Below the pieces are notes generated by a model. It had not been told where the DNA came from and ran no database searches. It saw only the letters and a list, made by a program, of their open reading frames with translations. A stretch of DNA of 64,000 bases from Paenibacillus oleatilyticus (GTDB lineage Bacteria > Bacillota > Bacilli > Paenibacillales > NBRC-103111). Shown here in pieces: positions 56,301 to 64,000 of the stretch. Numbering within the stretch: position 1 is the stretch's first letter; each line of letters starts with the position of its first letter. Location of the stretch: assembly GCF_018998565.1 (NCBI RefSeq), contig NZ_JAHNZO010000034.1:1-64000 (forward strand), read 5' to 3'. Made by a program: the position numbers and the translations under genes.

Positions 56301-59300
56301 GAGGTCAAGTAAAACGCAATAAAGAAGCGCTGTCCGCTCTCGCGCAAGATGAAGACGTGCAGGAAGCGGTACAGCGGTGGATACGGAAGAAGAAGTTCGC
56401 CAAACTGCTCGAGCTTTGGGTCAAGGGCCTGCATGTCGACTGGTCCGGATTGTACGAAGGCCGCAAGCCGCAGCGGATGAGTCTGCCGACATATCCGTTT
56501 GCCATGGAGCGCTACTGGGCGCCGCAAGCAGGGCGGTCGGCCGCTGCCGGGCCGCTTCCGCCGCAGGCCGCTTGTCTGCATCCGCTGCTGCATCGCAATA
56601 CGTCCACACTATCCGGGCAGCGGTTTACGTCCACATTTGGCGGTGGCGAATTTTTTCTGGCCGATCATGTGGTTCGGGGCCGCAAAATGCTGCCTGGGGT
56701 CGCCTATCTTGAAATGGCGCGAGCCGCCGTGGAGCAAGCAGCCGAATCGGGCATGCGGAAGGATGTAACTGTGAAACTGCGTGACGTCGTTTGGGCCAGC
56801 CCGGTTGCCGTTCATGAAGAACGGGAGCAGGGGAACGTACAGGTTCATCTCGGACTGTATCCGGAAGAGAGCGGAGAGCTGCGTTATGAAATCTATGGCT
56901 TGGAAGGGCCGGAGGTCGAACACACAGTTCTATATAACCAGGGGAACGCTGTTCTGCAAGAACGGCGCGAAGGAGGCGCTATCGATATTGCAGCCTTACT
57001 GGCGGTGTGCAATCACAACACGTTGGGTGCGGAACAGTGCTATCGGATATTGGCAGAGGCCGGCTTGAATTACGGGCAAGGCTACCGGGGAATTGAAAAT
57101 CTTCATGTCGGAAACCATCAGGCGCTCGCGCAGATCACTCTGCCGACCGTCGTAGCTTCGACTGCGAATGACTATGTGCTTCATCCGAGCTTGCTGGACT
57201 CCGCCGTGCAGGCCTGCATCGGGCTGCGGGCATTCGGTCGCGGAGCGGTCGCTCCGTTTGCGCTTGACGAGATGGAAATTTACAGTTCATGCACGCCGCG
57301 AATGTGGGCATGGGTGCGGCGGTCGAATGTGGCGATGCTCGAAAGTTCCGTGGAGAAGCTGGACATCGATCTGTGCGACGAGCAGGGCCGACTTTGCTTG
57401 CAAATGAAAGGATTGTCCGTCCTGCGGACAGACGAGGGAAGCCATGGCGACAGGAGCGTCCGTGCCGTAAACCGGCAGACAGGAGGGAAGGATTCGCAGA
57501 CCAACGTTGTTGCCGGGCTTTTTTCTCCGCAGGGTACAGGGGCATTGCTGCAATACCCGGTGTGGGATACGGTCCCTTTCGAGAAAAGCGTCTTGACTCC
57601 GGCTCCGCAAGACAAGACGGTTTTCGTCGGGGGTACGGAAGATCAGTTGCTCGCCATCCGGCAGCTATATCCGGATGTTCAAACGATTCGGCCCGACAAT
57701 TTGATCGATACGGAGGAGCTTACAACTTTGCTGGATCGGTACGGCCCGATCGATCATCTGATTTGGGCGGCGCCTTCGGCATGGAATGGCGCTCTTATTG
57801 GCGAACAAACGCTGGATCAGCAGCAGCACGGGCTCATGCAACTGTTCAGAGTAATAAAATCGTTGACCCGTCTTGGCTATGACACAAGGGAATTAGGTAT
57901 GACCGTCATCACGAACCGGACGCAGCCTATTCATCGTTCCGACCCGATTCAGCCCGTACATGCAGGAATTCAAGGGCTGGTCGGATCGCTGGCTAAAGAA
58001 ATGCCGAACTGGAGCATCCGTCATGCGGATGTGGAGGGGGAAGCGGATTTGCCCGTTCATGAACTGTTCGCCCTGCCTGCCGATCCTGACGGAAACACAT
58101 GGGCATATCGGGGACGGGAATGGTATCGGCAAAAGCTGATCGCCGTTCAGCAAGCGGAGCTACCGGCGAAATGCTGCAAAGAAGGGGGGGTATATGTTGT
58201 CATCGGCGGTGCCGGGGGCATCGGCGAAGTATGGAGCGAATACATGCTCCGCACCTATAACGCCAGGCTCATATGGATTGGCAGACGAGCCTTGGATGAG
58301 CGTATTCAGGCGAAGCTGGATAAAATGGCGACGATCGGTCTCCCCCCGCTATACTTGTCGGCCGATGCTTCCGACTACGAAAGTTTGCAGCAAGCGTATG
58401 ACGTGATCAAACAGACTTATCCGGCGATCAACGGCGTGATCCACTCGGCGGTCGGGGTGATGGATGAGAGCCTGACCCATATGACGGAAGAACGCTTCAG
58501 GGCCGGGTTATCCGCCAAAATCGACGCCAGTGTTCGCATGGCGCAAGTTTTCGCCAACGAACCGCTCGATTTTATGATGTACTTCTCATCGATGAGTTCG
58601 TTCAGCAAGCCGCTTGGACAAAGCGGTTATGCGGCAGGTTGTACGTTCGCGGACGCTTTCGCCCATGAACTAGGCCGGGAACTGCCGTTCCCCGTCAAGG
58701 TTATAAACTGGGGGTATTGGGGCGATATCGGAATTGCCGAAATGGTGCCTGCCGCATTCAAACAGCGGCTAATCCGGACAGGAATCGGGTTCATTGAGCC
58801 GGATGAAGCGATGCAGGCTCTGGAGATTTTGCTTGGCAGCTCCGTAAACCGGATGGCCTTCATCCGCACAACGATGCCGAATGCAGTGGCGGGAGTTAGC
58901 CGGGACGACGTGCTGCTCGCGGTTCCCCGCGTTCCGGAAGTGCCTGCGGGGAACTTGCGGCAGCGGATGCCTGCTTCATCTTCCTTCGTACAGCAGTTGA
59001 AGCTGGAAGGAAGCCGTTTCGCCCAGGAGCTGGACAACATGCTTCTTGCCCTATTGGGCGGGCAGCTTCAGGCCAGCGGACTTTTGAAAGACAGCACGAA
59101 GCTGCTGGGGGAATACGCCCGCTGGCTGGACGAAAGCAAATCCGTACTGGCGCGGCATCGTTGGACCGATCGCCCTTCTCCATCGCTGGACGCCGTCTGG
59201 AGCGAATGGGAGGGGCGGAAACAGGCTTGGATGCAGGACCGTAATCTGAAAGCGCAAGTGCAATTGGCGGACGCGATGCTGCGTCATTTGCCCGACATCT

Positions 59301-62300
59301 TGACAGGGAAAATCCCAGCGACGGACATCATGTTCCCCGACTCCTCCATGCAGCTTGTAGAGGACGTGTACAAGCATAACGCCGTGGCGGATTACTTCAA
59401 CGGCATACTTGCCGACACCACTGCCGCCTATGTGGAAGAACGGCTGCATCGGAATCCGCACGCCCAAATTCGCATTCTTGAGGTGGGTGCCGGAACGGGA
59501 GGAACCAGCGCCATTGTTTTGGACAAGCTGAAGCCTTATGCCGGGCATATTGCGGAATATGCCTATACCGATCTGTCGCGAAGCTTTTTGCTGCACGGCG
59601 AACAACATTACGGTGCGGAAAATCATTACTTGAAATGCCGGATTTTCGACGTAGAGAAATCGCCGGCGGAACAGTCGCTGGACATAGGCGGCTACGATCT
59701 GGTGATCGCTGCGAATGTGCTGCACGCGACCCGCAGCATCCGCCGGACTTTGCGCCATGTCAAAGCGCTGCTGAAGGGGAACGGGCTGCTGCTATTAAAC
59801 GAATTGACACGTAGTTCTCTGTTCAGCCATCTCACTTTCGGCCTGCTGGAAGGCTGGTGGCGCTACGAAGATGAGCAGCTGCGTATTTCGGGTTCCCCGG
59901 TGCTTGATACGGAGCGTTGGCGGACCGTGCTTGAGCATGCCGGATTCGGGTCCGTGCTGTACCCGGCCGCATCGGCCGCAAGCTTGAGTCAACAGATTAT
60001 TGCCGCGAAGAGCGACGGGATGGTCCGTCTGCCCGTTTCAGTGACCGTGCCCGGCCTGCCGGACGAAGCCGAGAGCAAAGACACCCCGGCTGCCGGGAAT
60101 CATCATGGGTTTTCCAATCAGAATGGTCCGGAAGCGGAGAAGCAAAGCCTTCGCAAGAGAAGCACCCTTTATTTCAGACAATTGGTCGGAGAAGTTGTCA
60201 AAATCCCGTACGAGCAAATTGACGAGAACGAGTCGCTGGAAGCATACGGCATCGACTCTATTCTGATCGTTCAACTGACGAACAGGCTGCGCAAGCATTT
60301 CAGCGATGTCAGCAGCACTTTGTTTTTCGAATATCGGACTCTCGCGGCATTGATCGGTTATTTCATGGACCGGCACAATGAGGAGCTTATTGCACTCCTG
60401 GGACACGGCGAAACGGAACCGGCGGCCGCAGAGCAAGCGGAGCGGAAGCAGCCCGCTTTGAGCCGGCAGCGAAACGATCTGGCGCAGCGGACATGGCGGC
60501 AGCCGCTTCCGCGAACAGCTCCGCAGCCCTTGCCAGATGCGGGCCCGGCTTGTGCGCCGCAACCGATCGCGGTCATCGGGATGAGCGGACGTTATCCGCA
60601 AGCGAACAATCTGGAGCAATTTTGGGACAATTTAGTTCAAGGCAAAGACTGCATCACCGAAATTCCGGAAGAGCGGTGGCCATTGGCAGACTTCTATGTG
60701 CCGGATCGAAAAACAGCGGTTTCTCAAGGGAAGAGCTACAGCAAATGGGGCGGATTCGTGGATGGTTTCGCCAGCTTTGACCCGCTGTTCTTCCATATGT
60801 CACCGCGGGAAGCCATGGACACAGATCCGCAAGAGCGGCTATTCCTTCAGTCCGTATGGGAAGCCCTCGAAGATGCCGGCTATGCCGCCGAACTGTTCGC
60901 CCGGCAGCACAAAGGCAAAGTAGGGGTGTTCGCCGGCATTACCAAAACAGGCTTCAGCCTGTACGGCCCGGGATTATGGCAGCAAGGGAGCGAGCTGTTT
61001 CCGACGACATCCTTCGGCTCCGTGGCGAACCGGGTGTCCTATTTGCTGAATCTTCACGGCCCGAGCATGCCTGTGGATACGATGTGTTCTTCATCGCTGA
61101 CGGCCATCCATGAAGCTTGCGAAAGCTTGCGCAGCGGGGCATGCGAAGCGGCGATTGCGGGCGGGGTGAATCTGTATCTGCATCCTTCCAACTATGTTGG
61201 CTTATGCGCAAAGCGCATGCTGGCAGCGGACGGTAAATGCAAAAGCTTCGCCCAAGACGCGGACGGCTTTGTGCCGGGGGAAGGCGTCGGCGTTTTTATT
61301 TTGAAGCCTTTGTCGAAAGCGGTTCAAGATCGGGATCCGATTCATGCTGTGATTCGCGGAACCGGCATTAACCACGGCGGCAAAACGAACGGATACACGG
61401 TGCCCAATCCGGCGGCGCAAGCGGAGCTCATCCGTGAAACGATGGACAAGGCAGGTGTTCACGCCCGGTCCGTCAGCTATATTGAAGCTCATGGCACGGG
61501 AACGAGTCTCGGCGATCCGATCGAGATCGCCGGGCTGACGCAGGCGTTTCGCAAGGAGACGAGCGAGTCCGGGTATTGCGCAATCGGCTCGGTAAAAAGC
61601 AATATCGGTCATCTGGAGTCGGCCGCAGGCATTGCCGGTCTGACCAAAGTCATTCTCCAAATGAAGCATGGAACGATCGCGCCAAGCCTGCACGCGCAGG
61701 AGCTGAACAGCGAAATCCGCTTTGGCCAAACGCCATTTGTTGTCCAGCAGGACGCTGCGGAATGGAAGAGGCCGGTGATCGAAATCGGCGGCTTCAGGCA
61801 AGAGGTTCCCAGAATCGCCGGCATCTCTTCGTTCGGCGCCGGCGGTGCGAACGCTCACGTCATTGTCGAAGAGTTCACGGCTCAGCATGAAGCAGGCAAC
61901 GGTTCCCGGCCAATCGGCCCCGAGCATCCTGCCGTCATTGTGTTGTCTGCGCGGAATGGAGACAGGCTACTGGCACGGGCCAAGCAGCTCCTAGCGTTCA
62001 TCCGCCGCGAGGAAATAAAGGATACGCAGCTGGCCGATGTGGCCTACACTTTGCAGGTCGGCCGCGAAGTTATGGAAGACCGGCTGGCGTTCACCGCCAG
62101 CTCGGTGGAGGAACTTGTCCGAAAGCTGGAAGCATTCGTTGCGAATGGAGCGCAAAATTTTCCTGACGACATCTACACAGGACAGGTCAAGCGTCTATCT
62201 GACGCGCTATCACTCTTTGTTTCCGAAGAAGAGATGCGCGAAACGGTCTTGACCGCGCTTGAACGCAAAATGTACGCCGATCTGTTACAGATGTGGGTAA

Positions 62301-64000
62301 AGGGCGTGCCGGTCGACTGGAACAAGCTGTACGGGGACATCAAACCTCGTAGAATACGTTTGCCTGCCTACCCTTTCGCCGGCGAAGTCTATTGGCTGCC
62401 GCCGGCTGACGTGAAGCGGCCCATGCCGGCAACGGAAGCGGTGCCTCTATACGGCCCTCTTCATCCGCTTCTGCACCGGAATACGGCGAATTTGGCGGAA
62501 CAACGATTCACCTCGACGTTTACGGGACAGGAATTTTTCCTGGCGGACCATCTCGTCAAAGGGCGCAAAGTGCTGCCTGGGGTTGCCTATCTGGAGATGG
62601 CCCGCGCAGCCGTAAAAGAGGCGGCGGCAAAGCAGCATGGCGGACAGAACGTCATATCGCTTCGGAATGTCGTGTGGGCAAGCCCGATCCGTGTGACAAG
62701 CGGGGAAACGACCGTTCACATCAGACTGTACGAGGATGACAGGAACGAAATCCGGTACGAAATCTATACCGGGGATGCCGCGAATGACGGAGGCATGGAC
62801 ACAGAGGTAATTCATGGTCAAGGAAGAGCAGTTCTTCAGGAAGAAGCTTGCGGCACGCTCCGGCTTGATCTCTCTGCCATTCGGGCGTTTTGTACACGCG
62901 AACTGAATTCGGAAGAGTGCTATGCGGCTTTTGCCAAGATGGGACTTGCATACGGGGCAGCTCTGCAAGGCATCGAAGTTTTATATACAGGACAAGATCG
63001 GGTGCTTGCCAGATTGTCCCTGCCTTCCGAAGCAGCGGATTCGCTGGCTTCTTTCGTGCTGCATCCCAGTTTGCTGGACGCGGCGCTGCAGTCTTCCATC
63101 GGCCTTGCGATCGGCGCCTGGCCCCGTTCGCTGCACATGGATCAACCGATGGTGCCGTACGCGCTGGAGCAAGCGGATGTGCTTCACCCATGCGCTTCGC
63201 AGATGTGGGCGTATATCCGCTACAGCGAGAACTGCGGCCCGCAGGACCGCGTGCAGAAGCTTGACATTGATGTGTGTGATGACGAAGGGCGTGTATGCGT
63301 ACGGCTTAAAGGGTTTACTTCCAAAAGATGGACGCACGACCTATCTGCGGTACAGGCAGCCGATGAGAATGATACGCTCCTCCTGGTTCCCGAATGGCAG
63401 GAGCAGGAGGAGGAAGTCGTTCCGCAGCTTTCCTTCAGCAGCCATATCGTCATGCTTTGCGAGCCTTGGAGCGACAGCGCCATGCACGAACTCATTTCGG
63501 TAGAGATGGACCCGGCCTTGTGCCTCCGGCTGAATGCCGACAACCTCCAGCGCGTTCCGGGAGGCGAAAGCATAGAGCGCGGCTTTCCATACGCTGTGTC
63601 TCAAGCTTTCGGGCACATTCAGCGCGTATTGAAGTCCAGGCCGGAAGGGCCTGTATTGATTCAACTGCTCACCTCCGGTCAAGGGCAATACGAGCTGTAT
63701 TCGGCTTTATCCGCACTGCTGAAAACCGCCGAACTGGAAAATCCGCGGGTGATTGTGCAAATCATCGAAGCGGAGCCGGGCGAAGAAGCTCCAGCGCTGA
63801 TTCGAAAACTGAGGCAAAACAAATCAAGCGCCGGAGACACCTCTATCCGCTATGATCGGGGCAACCGATATACGGAGACGTGGAAAGAACTGGAAGATAC
63901 GGGGTCCCCGGAAACAGTTTGGAAGGATGGGGGGATTTACTTAATAACCGGAGGCATGGGCGGGCTAGGTTATGCGACGGCGCTGCACATCACCCGCCGT
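47333..64000 (+). CDS. giant trans-AT PKS, MT-ACP-ER-KS-DH-KR-ACP-KS-DH-KR-MT-ACP-KS-DH-KR..., partial at 3' end
   Basis: The frame opens at ATG 47333 (AAGGAG nine bases upstream) and is still open after 5556 codons. Domains by residue: MT 1-365 (motif I at 180); ACP S467; MDR-type ER about 579-909 (QTAAGGVGLIAVQLAK); KS 945-1360 (C1105, H1240, H1280); DH 1551-1840 (H1581, D1752); KR core 2035-2280 (S2171, Y2184); ACP S2349; KS 2458-2890 (C2627, H2762, H2807); DH 3082-3375 (H3112, D3289); KR about 3400-3850 (G3625, S3753, Y3766); MT about 3880-4235 (motif I at 4048); ACP S4309; KS 4411-4848 (C4585 in DTMCSSSL, H4720, H4760); DH 5043-5330 (H5073, D5249); KR from about 5345, cut just after its GGMGGLG motif. 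All complete KRs carry the B-type Asp. It completes module 2 and adds modules 3, 4 and most of 5. Confidence 0.93.
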   Translation, partial: MENTRRLNSVHEQLEQLDSVNRLLVKLMWAQLHGLGCFAPHFALNGGTKAFYSKWLQESLNLLRDHRHLLPVNDVNADAETASSFIQEAWKEWDSKLPEWLAHRDLKAHVRLADKTIRHLPDILGGSRLATETMFPESSMELVEGVYKHNAIADYFNETLAKEAANYVHNQAQGAREVRILEIGAGTGGTSEVVFQYLEPLQQSVREYCYTDISKAFLMHAEQTYGSRVPYLVYKIADLSFPFTEQGLEAGAYDFVIASNVLHTTRDIRHTLRIVKTVMKKNGLLLLNEITDKTVINHLTFGLLEGWWQYEDKRLRVPGSPALSAESWRKALQREGFHSIAYPAIEAAHYKQQIIAANSDGVVIQSVTSGSKAAEASSSTAPQRNYADVNKSLSSAAHVGTEAASDRTAADDEEQTSGMAPVPIAVTDQMVEEYVRSAIRESIAGDLKIDEGRIQNDRSFSEYGIDSIIAVHLVNLINKKCGLTLQTTVVFDYNNVDQLVQHIKREHHSTIKTLLHSVKAEVSHTEPAAGVSGGALETTSSGERHSVTAAPRERERIASTAPGRDAPGSAAALVPGRHEVRMIHRAVIEGPSADCDVQIRQAEAPALREDEVRIAVRAFSLNFGDLLCIKGLYPTMPPYPFTPGFEAGGIVVETGTAVTSVRCGDEVIFYAGEPMGGHASAITCHESQVFPKPHGLSFEEACSLPVVAMTAIAAFRRAGIKKGERVLIQTAAGGVGLIAVQLAKHYGAVIFATAGKQAKLEHLRQMGVDYAINYVENDFEQEIKRLTKGEGVDVILNTLAGEALQKGLNCLSRGGRYIEIAMTALKNAKTVDLSGLNHNQSFYSIDLRKLGFEDPELLLSYRNEMLRLIEEGSIRPHVGKVFSFDQLNDAYRFMERREHIGKIAVTIPEPYRFPSATASGSSAPSASAASAAFDGSRLARTNTKEPVAIVGMSGRFARSDHVDELWEHLEKGANLIQEVSRWDLSKYFPDGSGYCNYGSFLEDISAFDPLFFNISGQEASYMDPQQRIFLEESWKALEDAGYAGAGMQGRRCGVYVGCTGTDYRHILGDNPPPQSFWGKAGSIIPARIAYYLDLHGPAIAVDTACSSSLAAVHLACQALWSNEIDLALAGGVFIQSTPQFYIDSNRAGMLSLHGRCHTFDDRADGFVPGEGAGAVVLKRLKDALADGDQIYGVIRGTGMNQDGATNGITAPSAKSQTRLEQEVYDTFQIDPADIQMVEAHGTGTKLGDPIEFQALTSAFARYTSKTAYCAIGSIKTNIGHLATAAGIAGLIKILLSLKNKRIPASLHMQNGNPNIAFEGSPFYVNTTTKDWDAEEGKLRLAAISSFGFSGTNVHMVVEEAPQPSRRKRDLQPGYLIALSARTEHQLRQQAVLLAEHCGRQPADCGDMSYTLLTGRQHLGHRLVCIVRSPEELVARLNSWLEKGRAPQLYTSAVNRNELREQTALKRYADECIRKCSQADNAVAYLENLSAVAELFIQGYELRFEELFPAGAYRRISLPTYPFARDSYWVPPSVDNGNDVRAEREADRIVRLHPLLHVNTSDLSEQRYSSFFTGEEFFLADHIVQGEKVLPGVAHLEWARAAVEHAAGGVGEAHMIQLKNVVWTTPLAVNETDVPVHIGVYPAENGDLAFEIYRETDDEGQRLIYSQGVAVIRERNEVPQADIPALRAECSPSQVTAEAFYDVTREAGIAIGDSLCGIETVFLGREIVLAKLSLPPCISITEGNYVLHPSMMDSALQAAIGYLIGTAVDQAEARKPVLPFALQNLQAYRPCTAGMWAIARYSEGRSASDKVDKLDIDLCDDDGNVCVRMTGFTPRALERRTLQDGGEVGQSVVLVPEWREKEANKEAVKQNYDRHFVILSDPFARWADRIRSDIRDADCTAFSLDGAEAGSEPNLIARRFLDASVQLLEAIQQAIRSGSKERVLIQVVVPNCGRDRLLTGLSGLLQTASQEHPGLHGQVIETGDDEEASALIAKLTENRNGATERLIRYANGKRYVRAWKETEASAAPAAVPWRDKGTYFISGGLGGLGFIFAREIAHQVKGATIILNGRSPLDAEQQAKLRALEIGGNRILYRAADMSDRQAVSLLMQEIQTDFGGLNGIIHSAGITNDRMLRQKSAEEMREVFAPKVDGTVLLDEASAAMNLDFFLLFSSLAGVLGNPGQGDYAAANAFMDEFARHRNEQVAARERSGYTVALNWSLWKDGGMKVSGPAEKMMRRQLGMMPMETGEGMRLFRQAVASGSGQAAVFHGQMDRLTSKLMPVGPAIAVATREMADANSGNHRQRMDSAGTLAGPLSVSLQEALKQTVSRMLKVNRSDLYPDVEFGEYGFDSISFTEFANRLNEQYKLELTPTVFFEHSTIRTLADYLAASHEQELRRVFTVSAAGQHALTHDEAEEIKGASPADSDRRSFRQRDVTVGRPRFGADPNDAAREQERAAAEPIAIIGMSGKFPMADNVNELWTNLKEGKDCISEIPPDRWDWRAYYGDPEQEANKTNIKWGGFMDGVADFDPMFFGISPREADLMDPQQRLLMMYVWKAIEDAGYSPESLSGSRMGLFVGTASSGYNGLFSGANNVIEGYSSTGHVSSVGPNRMSYFLNINGPSEPVETACSSSLVALHRAVQAIRGGDCDTAVVGGVNTILDPSYHISFNKAGMLSEDGRCKTFSDRVDGYVRGEGVGMIFLKKLRDAERDGDHIYGLVRGTGENHGGRATSLTAPNPRAQADLIKSVYAKAQIGPATVTYIEAHGTGTPLGDPIEINGLKTAFAELRQLPDAPPGAVCGIGSIKTNIGHLELAAGIAGVIKVLLQLQHKTLVKTVHFDKLNPYIRLENSPFYIVNENKEWPALRDSRGKELPRRAGISSFGFGGVNAHVLIEEYIPGSAPDAEWRASPDSPALIVLSAKTEQRLLEQARQLLDDLQKRQYPDDQLGRIAYTLQVGRLEMEERLGLIAASVHELKEKLTGYIEHKPDMEGVYRGQVKRNKEALSALAQDEDVQEAVQRWIRKKKFAKLLELWVKGLHVDWSGLYEGRKPQRMSLPTYPFAMERYWAPQAGRSAAAGPLPPQAACLHPLLHRNTSTLSGQRFTSTFGGGEFFLADHVVRGRKMLPGVAYLEMARAAVEQAAESGMRKDVTVKLRDVVWASPVAVHEEREQGNVQVHLGLYPEESGELRYEIYGLEGPEVEHTVLYNQGNAVLQERREGGAIDIAALLAVCNHNTLGAEQCYRILAEAGLNYGQGYRGIENLHVGNHQALAQITLPTVVASTANDYVLHPSLLDSAVQACIGLRAFGRGAVAPFALDEMEIYSSCTPRMWAWVRRSNVAMLESSVEKLDIDLCDEQGRLCLQMKGLSVLRTDEGSHGDRSVRAVNRQTGGKDSQTNVVAGLFSPQGTGALLQYPVWDTVPFEKSVLTPAPQDKTVFVGGTEDQLLAIRQLYPDVQTIRPDNLIDTEELTTLLDRYGPIDHLIWAAPSAWNGALIGEQTLDQQQHGLMQLFRVIKSLTRLGYDTRELGMTVITNRTQPIHRSDPIQPVHAGIQGLVGSLAKEMPNWSIRHADVEGEADLPVHELFALPADPDGNTWAYRGREWYRQKLIAVQQAELPAKCCKEGGVYVVIGGAGGIGEVWSEYMLRTYNARLIWIGRRALDERIQAKLDKMATIGLPPLYLSADASDYESLQQAYDVIKQTYPAINGVIHSAVGVMDESLTHMTEERFRAGLSAKIDASVRMAQVFANEPLDFMMYFSSMSSFSKPLGQSGYAAGCTFADAFAHELGRELPFPVKVINWGYWGDIGIAEMVPAAFKQRLIRTGIGFIEPDEAMQALEILLGSSVNRMAFIRTTMPNAVAGVSRDDVLLAVPRVPEVPAGNLRQRMPASSSFVQQLKLEGSRFAQELDNMLLALLGGQLQASGLLKDSTKLLGEYARWLDESKSVLARHRWTDRPSPSLDAVWSEWEGRKQAWMQDRNLKAQVQLADAMLRHLPDILTGKIPATDIMFPDSSMQLVEDVYKHNAVADYFNGILADTTAAYVEERLHRNPHAQIRILEVGAGTGGTSAIVLDKLKPYAGHIAEYAYTDLSRSFLLHGEQHYGAENHYLKCRIFDVEKSPAEQSLDIGGYDLVIAANVLHATRSIRRTLRHVKALLKGNGLLLLNELTRSSLFSHLTFGLLEGWWRYEDEQLRISGSPVLDTERWRTVLEHAGFGSVLYPAASAASLSQQIIAAKSDGMVRLPVSVTVPGLPDEAESKDTPAAGNHHGFSNQNGPEAEKQSLRKRSTLYFRQLVGEVVKIPYEQIDENESLEAYGIDSILIVQLTNRLRKHFSDVSSTLFFEYRTLAALIGYFMDRHNEELIALLGHGETEPAAAEQAERKQPALSRQRNDLAQRTWRQPLPRTAPQPLPDAGPACAPQPIAVIGMSGRYPQANNLEQFWDNLVQGKDCITEIPEERWPLADFYVPDRKTAVSQGKSYSKWGGFVDGFASFDPLFFHMSPREAMDTDPQERLFLQSVWEALEDAGYAAELFARQHKGKVGVFAGITKTGFSLYGPGLWQQGSELFPTTSFGSVANRVSYLLNLHGPSMPVDTMCSSSLTAIHEACESLRSGACEAAIAGGVNLYLHPSNYVGLCAKRMLAADGKCKSFAQDADGFVPGEGVGVFILKPLSKAVQDRDPIHAVIRGTGINHGGKTNGYTVPNPAAQAELIRETMDKAGVHARSVSYIEAHGTGTSLGDPIEIAGLTQAFRKETSESGYCAIGSVKSNIGHLESAAGIAGLTKVILQMKHGTIAPSLHAQELNSEIRFGQTPFVVQQDAAEWKRPVIEIGGFRQEVPRIAGISSFGAGGANAHVIVEEFTAQHEAGNGSRPIGPEHPAVIVLSARNGDRLLARAKQLLAFIRREEIKDTQLADVAYTLQVGREVMEDRLAFTASSVEELVRKLEAFVANGAQNFPDDIYTGQVKRLSDALSLFVSEEEMRETVLTALERKMYADLLQMWVKGVPVDWNKLYGDIKPRRIRLPAYPFAGEVYWLPPADVKRPMPATEAVPLYGPLHPLLHRNTANLAEQRFTSTFTGQEFFLADHLVKGRKVLPGVAYLEMARAAVKEAAAKQHGGQNVISLRNVVWASPIRVTSGETTVHIRLYEDDRNEIRYEIYTGDAANDGGMDTEVIHGQGRAVLQEEACGTLRLDLSAIRAFCTRELNSEECYAAFAKMGLAYGAALQGIEVLYTGQDRVLARLSLPSEAADSLASFVLHPSLLDAALQSSIGLAIGAWPRSLHMDQPMVPYALEQADVLHPCASQMWAYIRYSENCGPQDRVQKLDIDVCDDEGRVCVRLKGFTSKRWTHDLSAVQAADENDTLLLVPEWQEQEEEVVPQLSFSSHIVMLCEPWSDSAMHELISVEMDPALCLRLNADNLQRVPGGESIERGFPYAVSQAFGHIQRVLKSRPEGPVLIQLLTSGQGQYELYSALSALLKTAELENPRVIVQIIEAEPGEEAPALIRKLRQNKSSAGDTSIRYDRGNRYTETWKELEDTGSPETVWKDGGIYLITGGMGGLGYATALHITRR

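Noticed and set aside
40690..58260. Long near-identical DNA stretches as mobile-element repeats
   Set aside because: They coincide with the conserved cores of KR domains and reflect duplication of PKS domains, not an insertion element.
1..64000. CRISPR array, tRNA or rRNA genes, intact insertion sequences
   Set aside because: No repeat-spacer pattern, cloverleaf-like sequence, rRNA sequence or transposase was seen on either strand by eye.

Overview
The window looks like a chromosomal segment of a Paenibacillus-type Firmicute. Strong AGGAGG-type ribosome-binding sites precede most genes. Sugar uptake uses the SBP / YesM-type kinase / YesN-AraC-type regulator arrangement typical of that group, and the right half starts a large trans-AT polyketide synthase (PKS) operon headed by a NusG paralogue of the LoaP type. 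No rRNA, tRNA, CRISPR array or intact mobile element was seen. Organism assignment is inference from gene content only.

Positions 1-12.6 kb hold small accessory units: a DUF4386 membrane protein, an immunity-like pair (unknown protein plus TPR protein), a methyltransferase, an agmatine deiminase flanked by two gene remnants, a TetR regulator divergent from a nitroreductase with a matching 17-bp operator copy beside each promoter, a divergent MFS exporter / LysR regulator pair, a 1005-residue WG-repeat protein with a SUKH-like end, and a small membrane protein behind a promoter carrying three copies of an operator whose regulator is not nearby. Positions 12.6-18.6 kb carry a minus-strand DJ-1 / DUF2306 / DJ-1 run, an OmpR-type two-component system and a second methyltransferase.

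Positions 18.7-30.7 kb form a carbohydrate locus: a lipoprotein solute-binding protein with YesM/YesN-type signalling genes, then an ABC importer (binding protein, attenuator hairpin, two permeases), a secreted sialidase-fold protein and a cytoplasmic GH2 glycosidase.

Positions 30.8-64 kb are the start of a trans-AT PKS cluster: loaP, a leader with a UUCG-capped hairpin that fits a LoaP recognition element, a fused AT-AT-ER protein, a UbiH-like flavin monooxygenase, and three PKS genes: KS-[AT-like remnant]-DH-KR, then MT-ACP-KS-DH-KR, then MT-ACP-ER-KS-DH-KR-ACP-KS-DH-KR-MT-ACP-KS-DH-KR..., the last still open at the window end (5556 codons seen). Read in order, this gives five modules. The first two are each cut between two proteins at the same place, KR | MT-ACP. 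Every complete module has DH and KR, and every complete KR has the Asp typical of B-type enzymes, so a polyene with E double bonds, alpha-methyl branches from three modules and one reduced unit is predicted. No loading module, thioesterase or beta-branching cassette lies in the window. The exact product cannot be named from this sequence.
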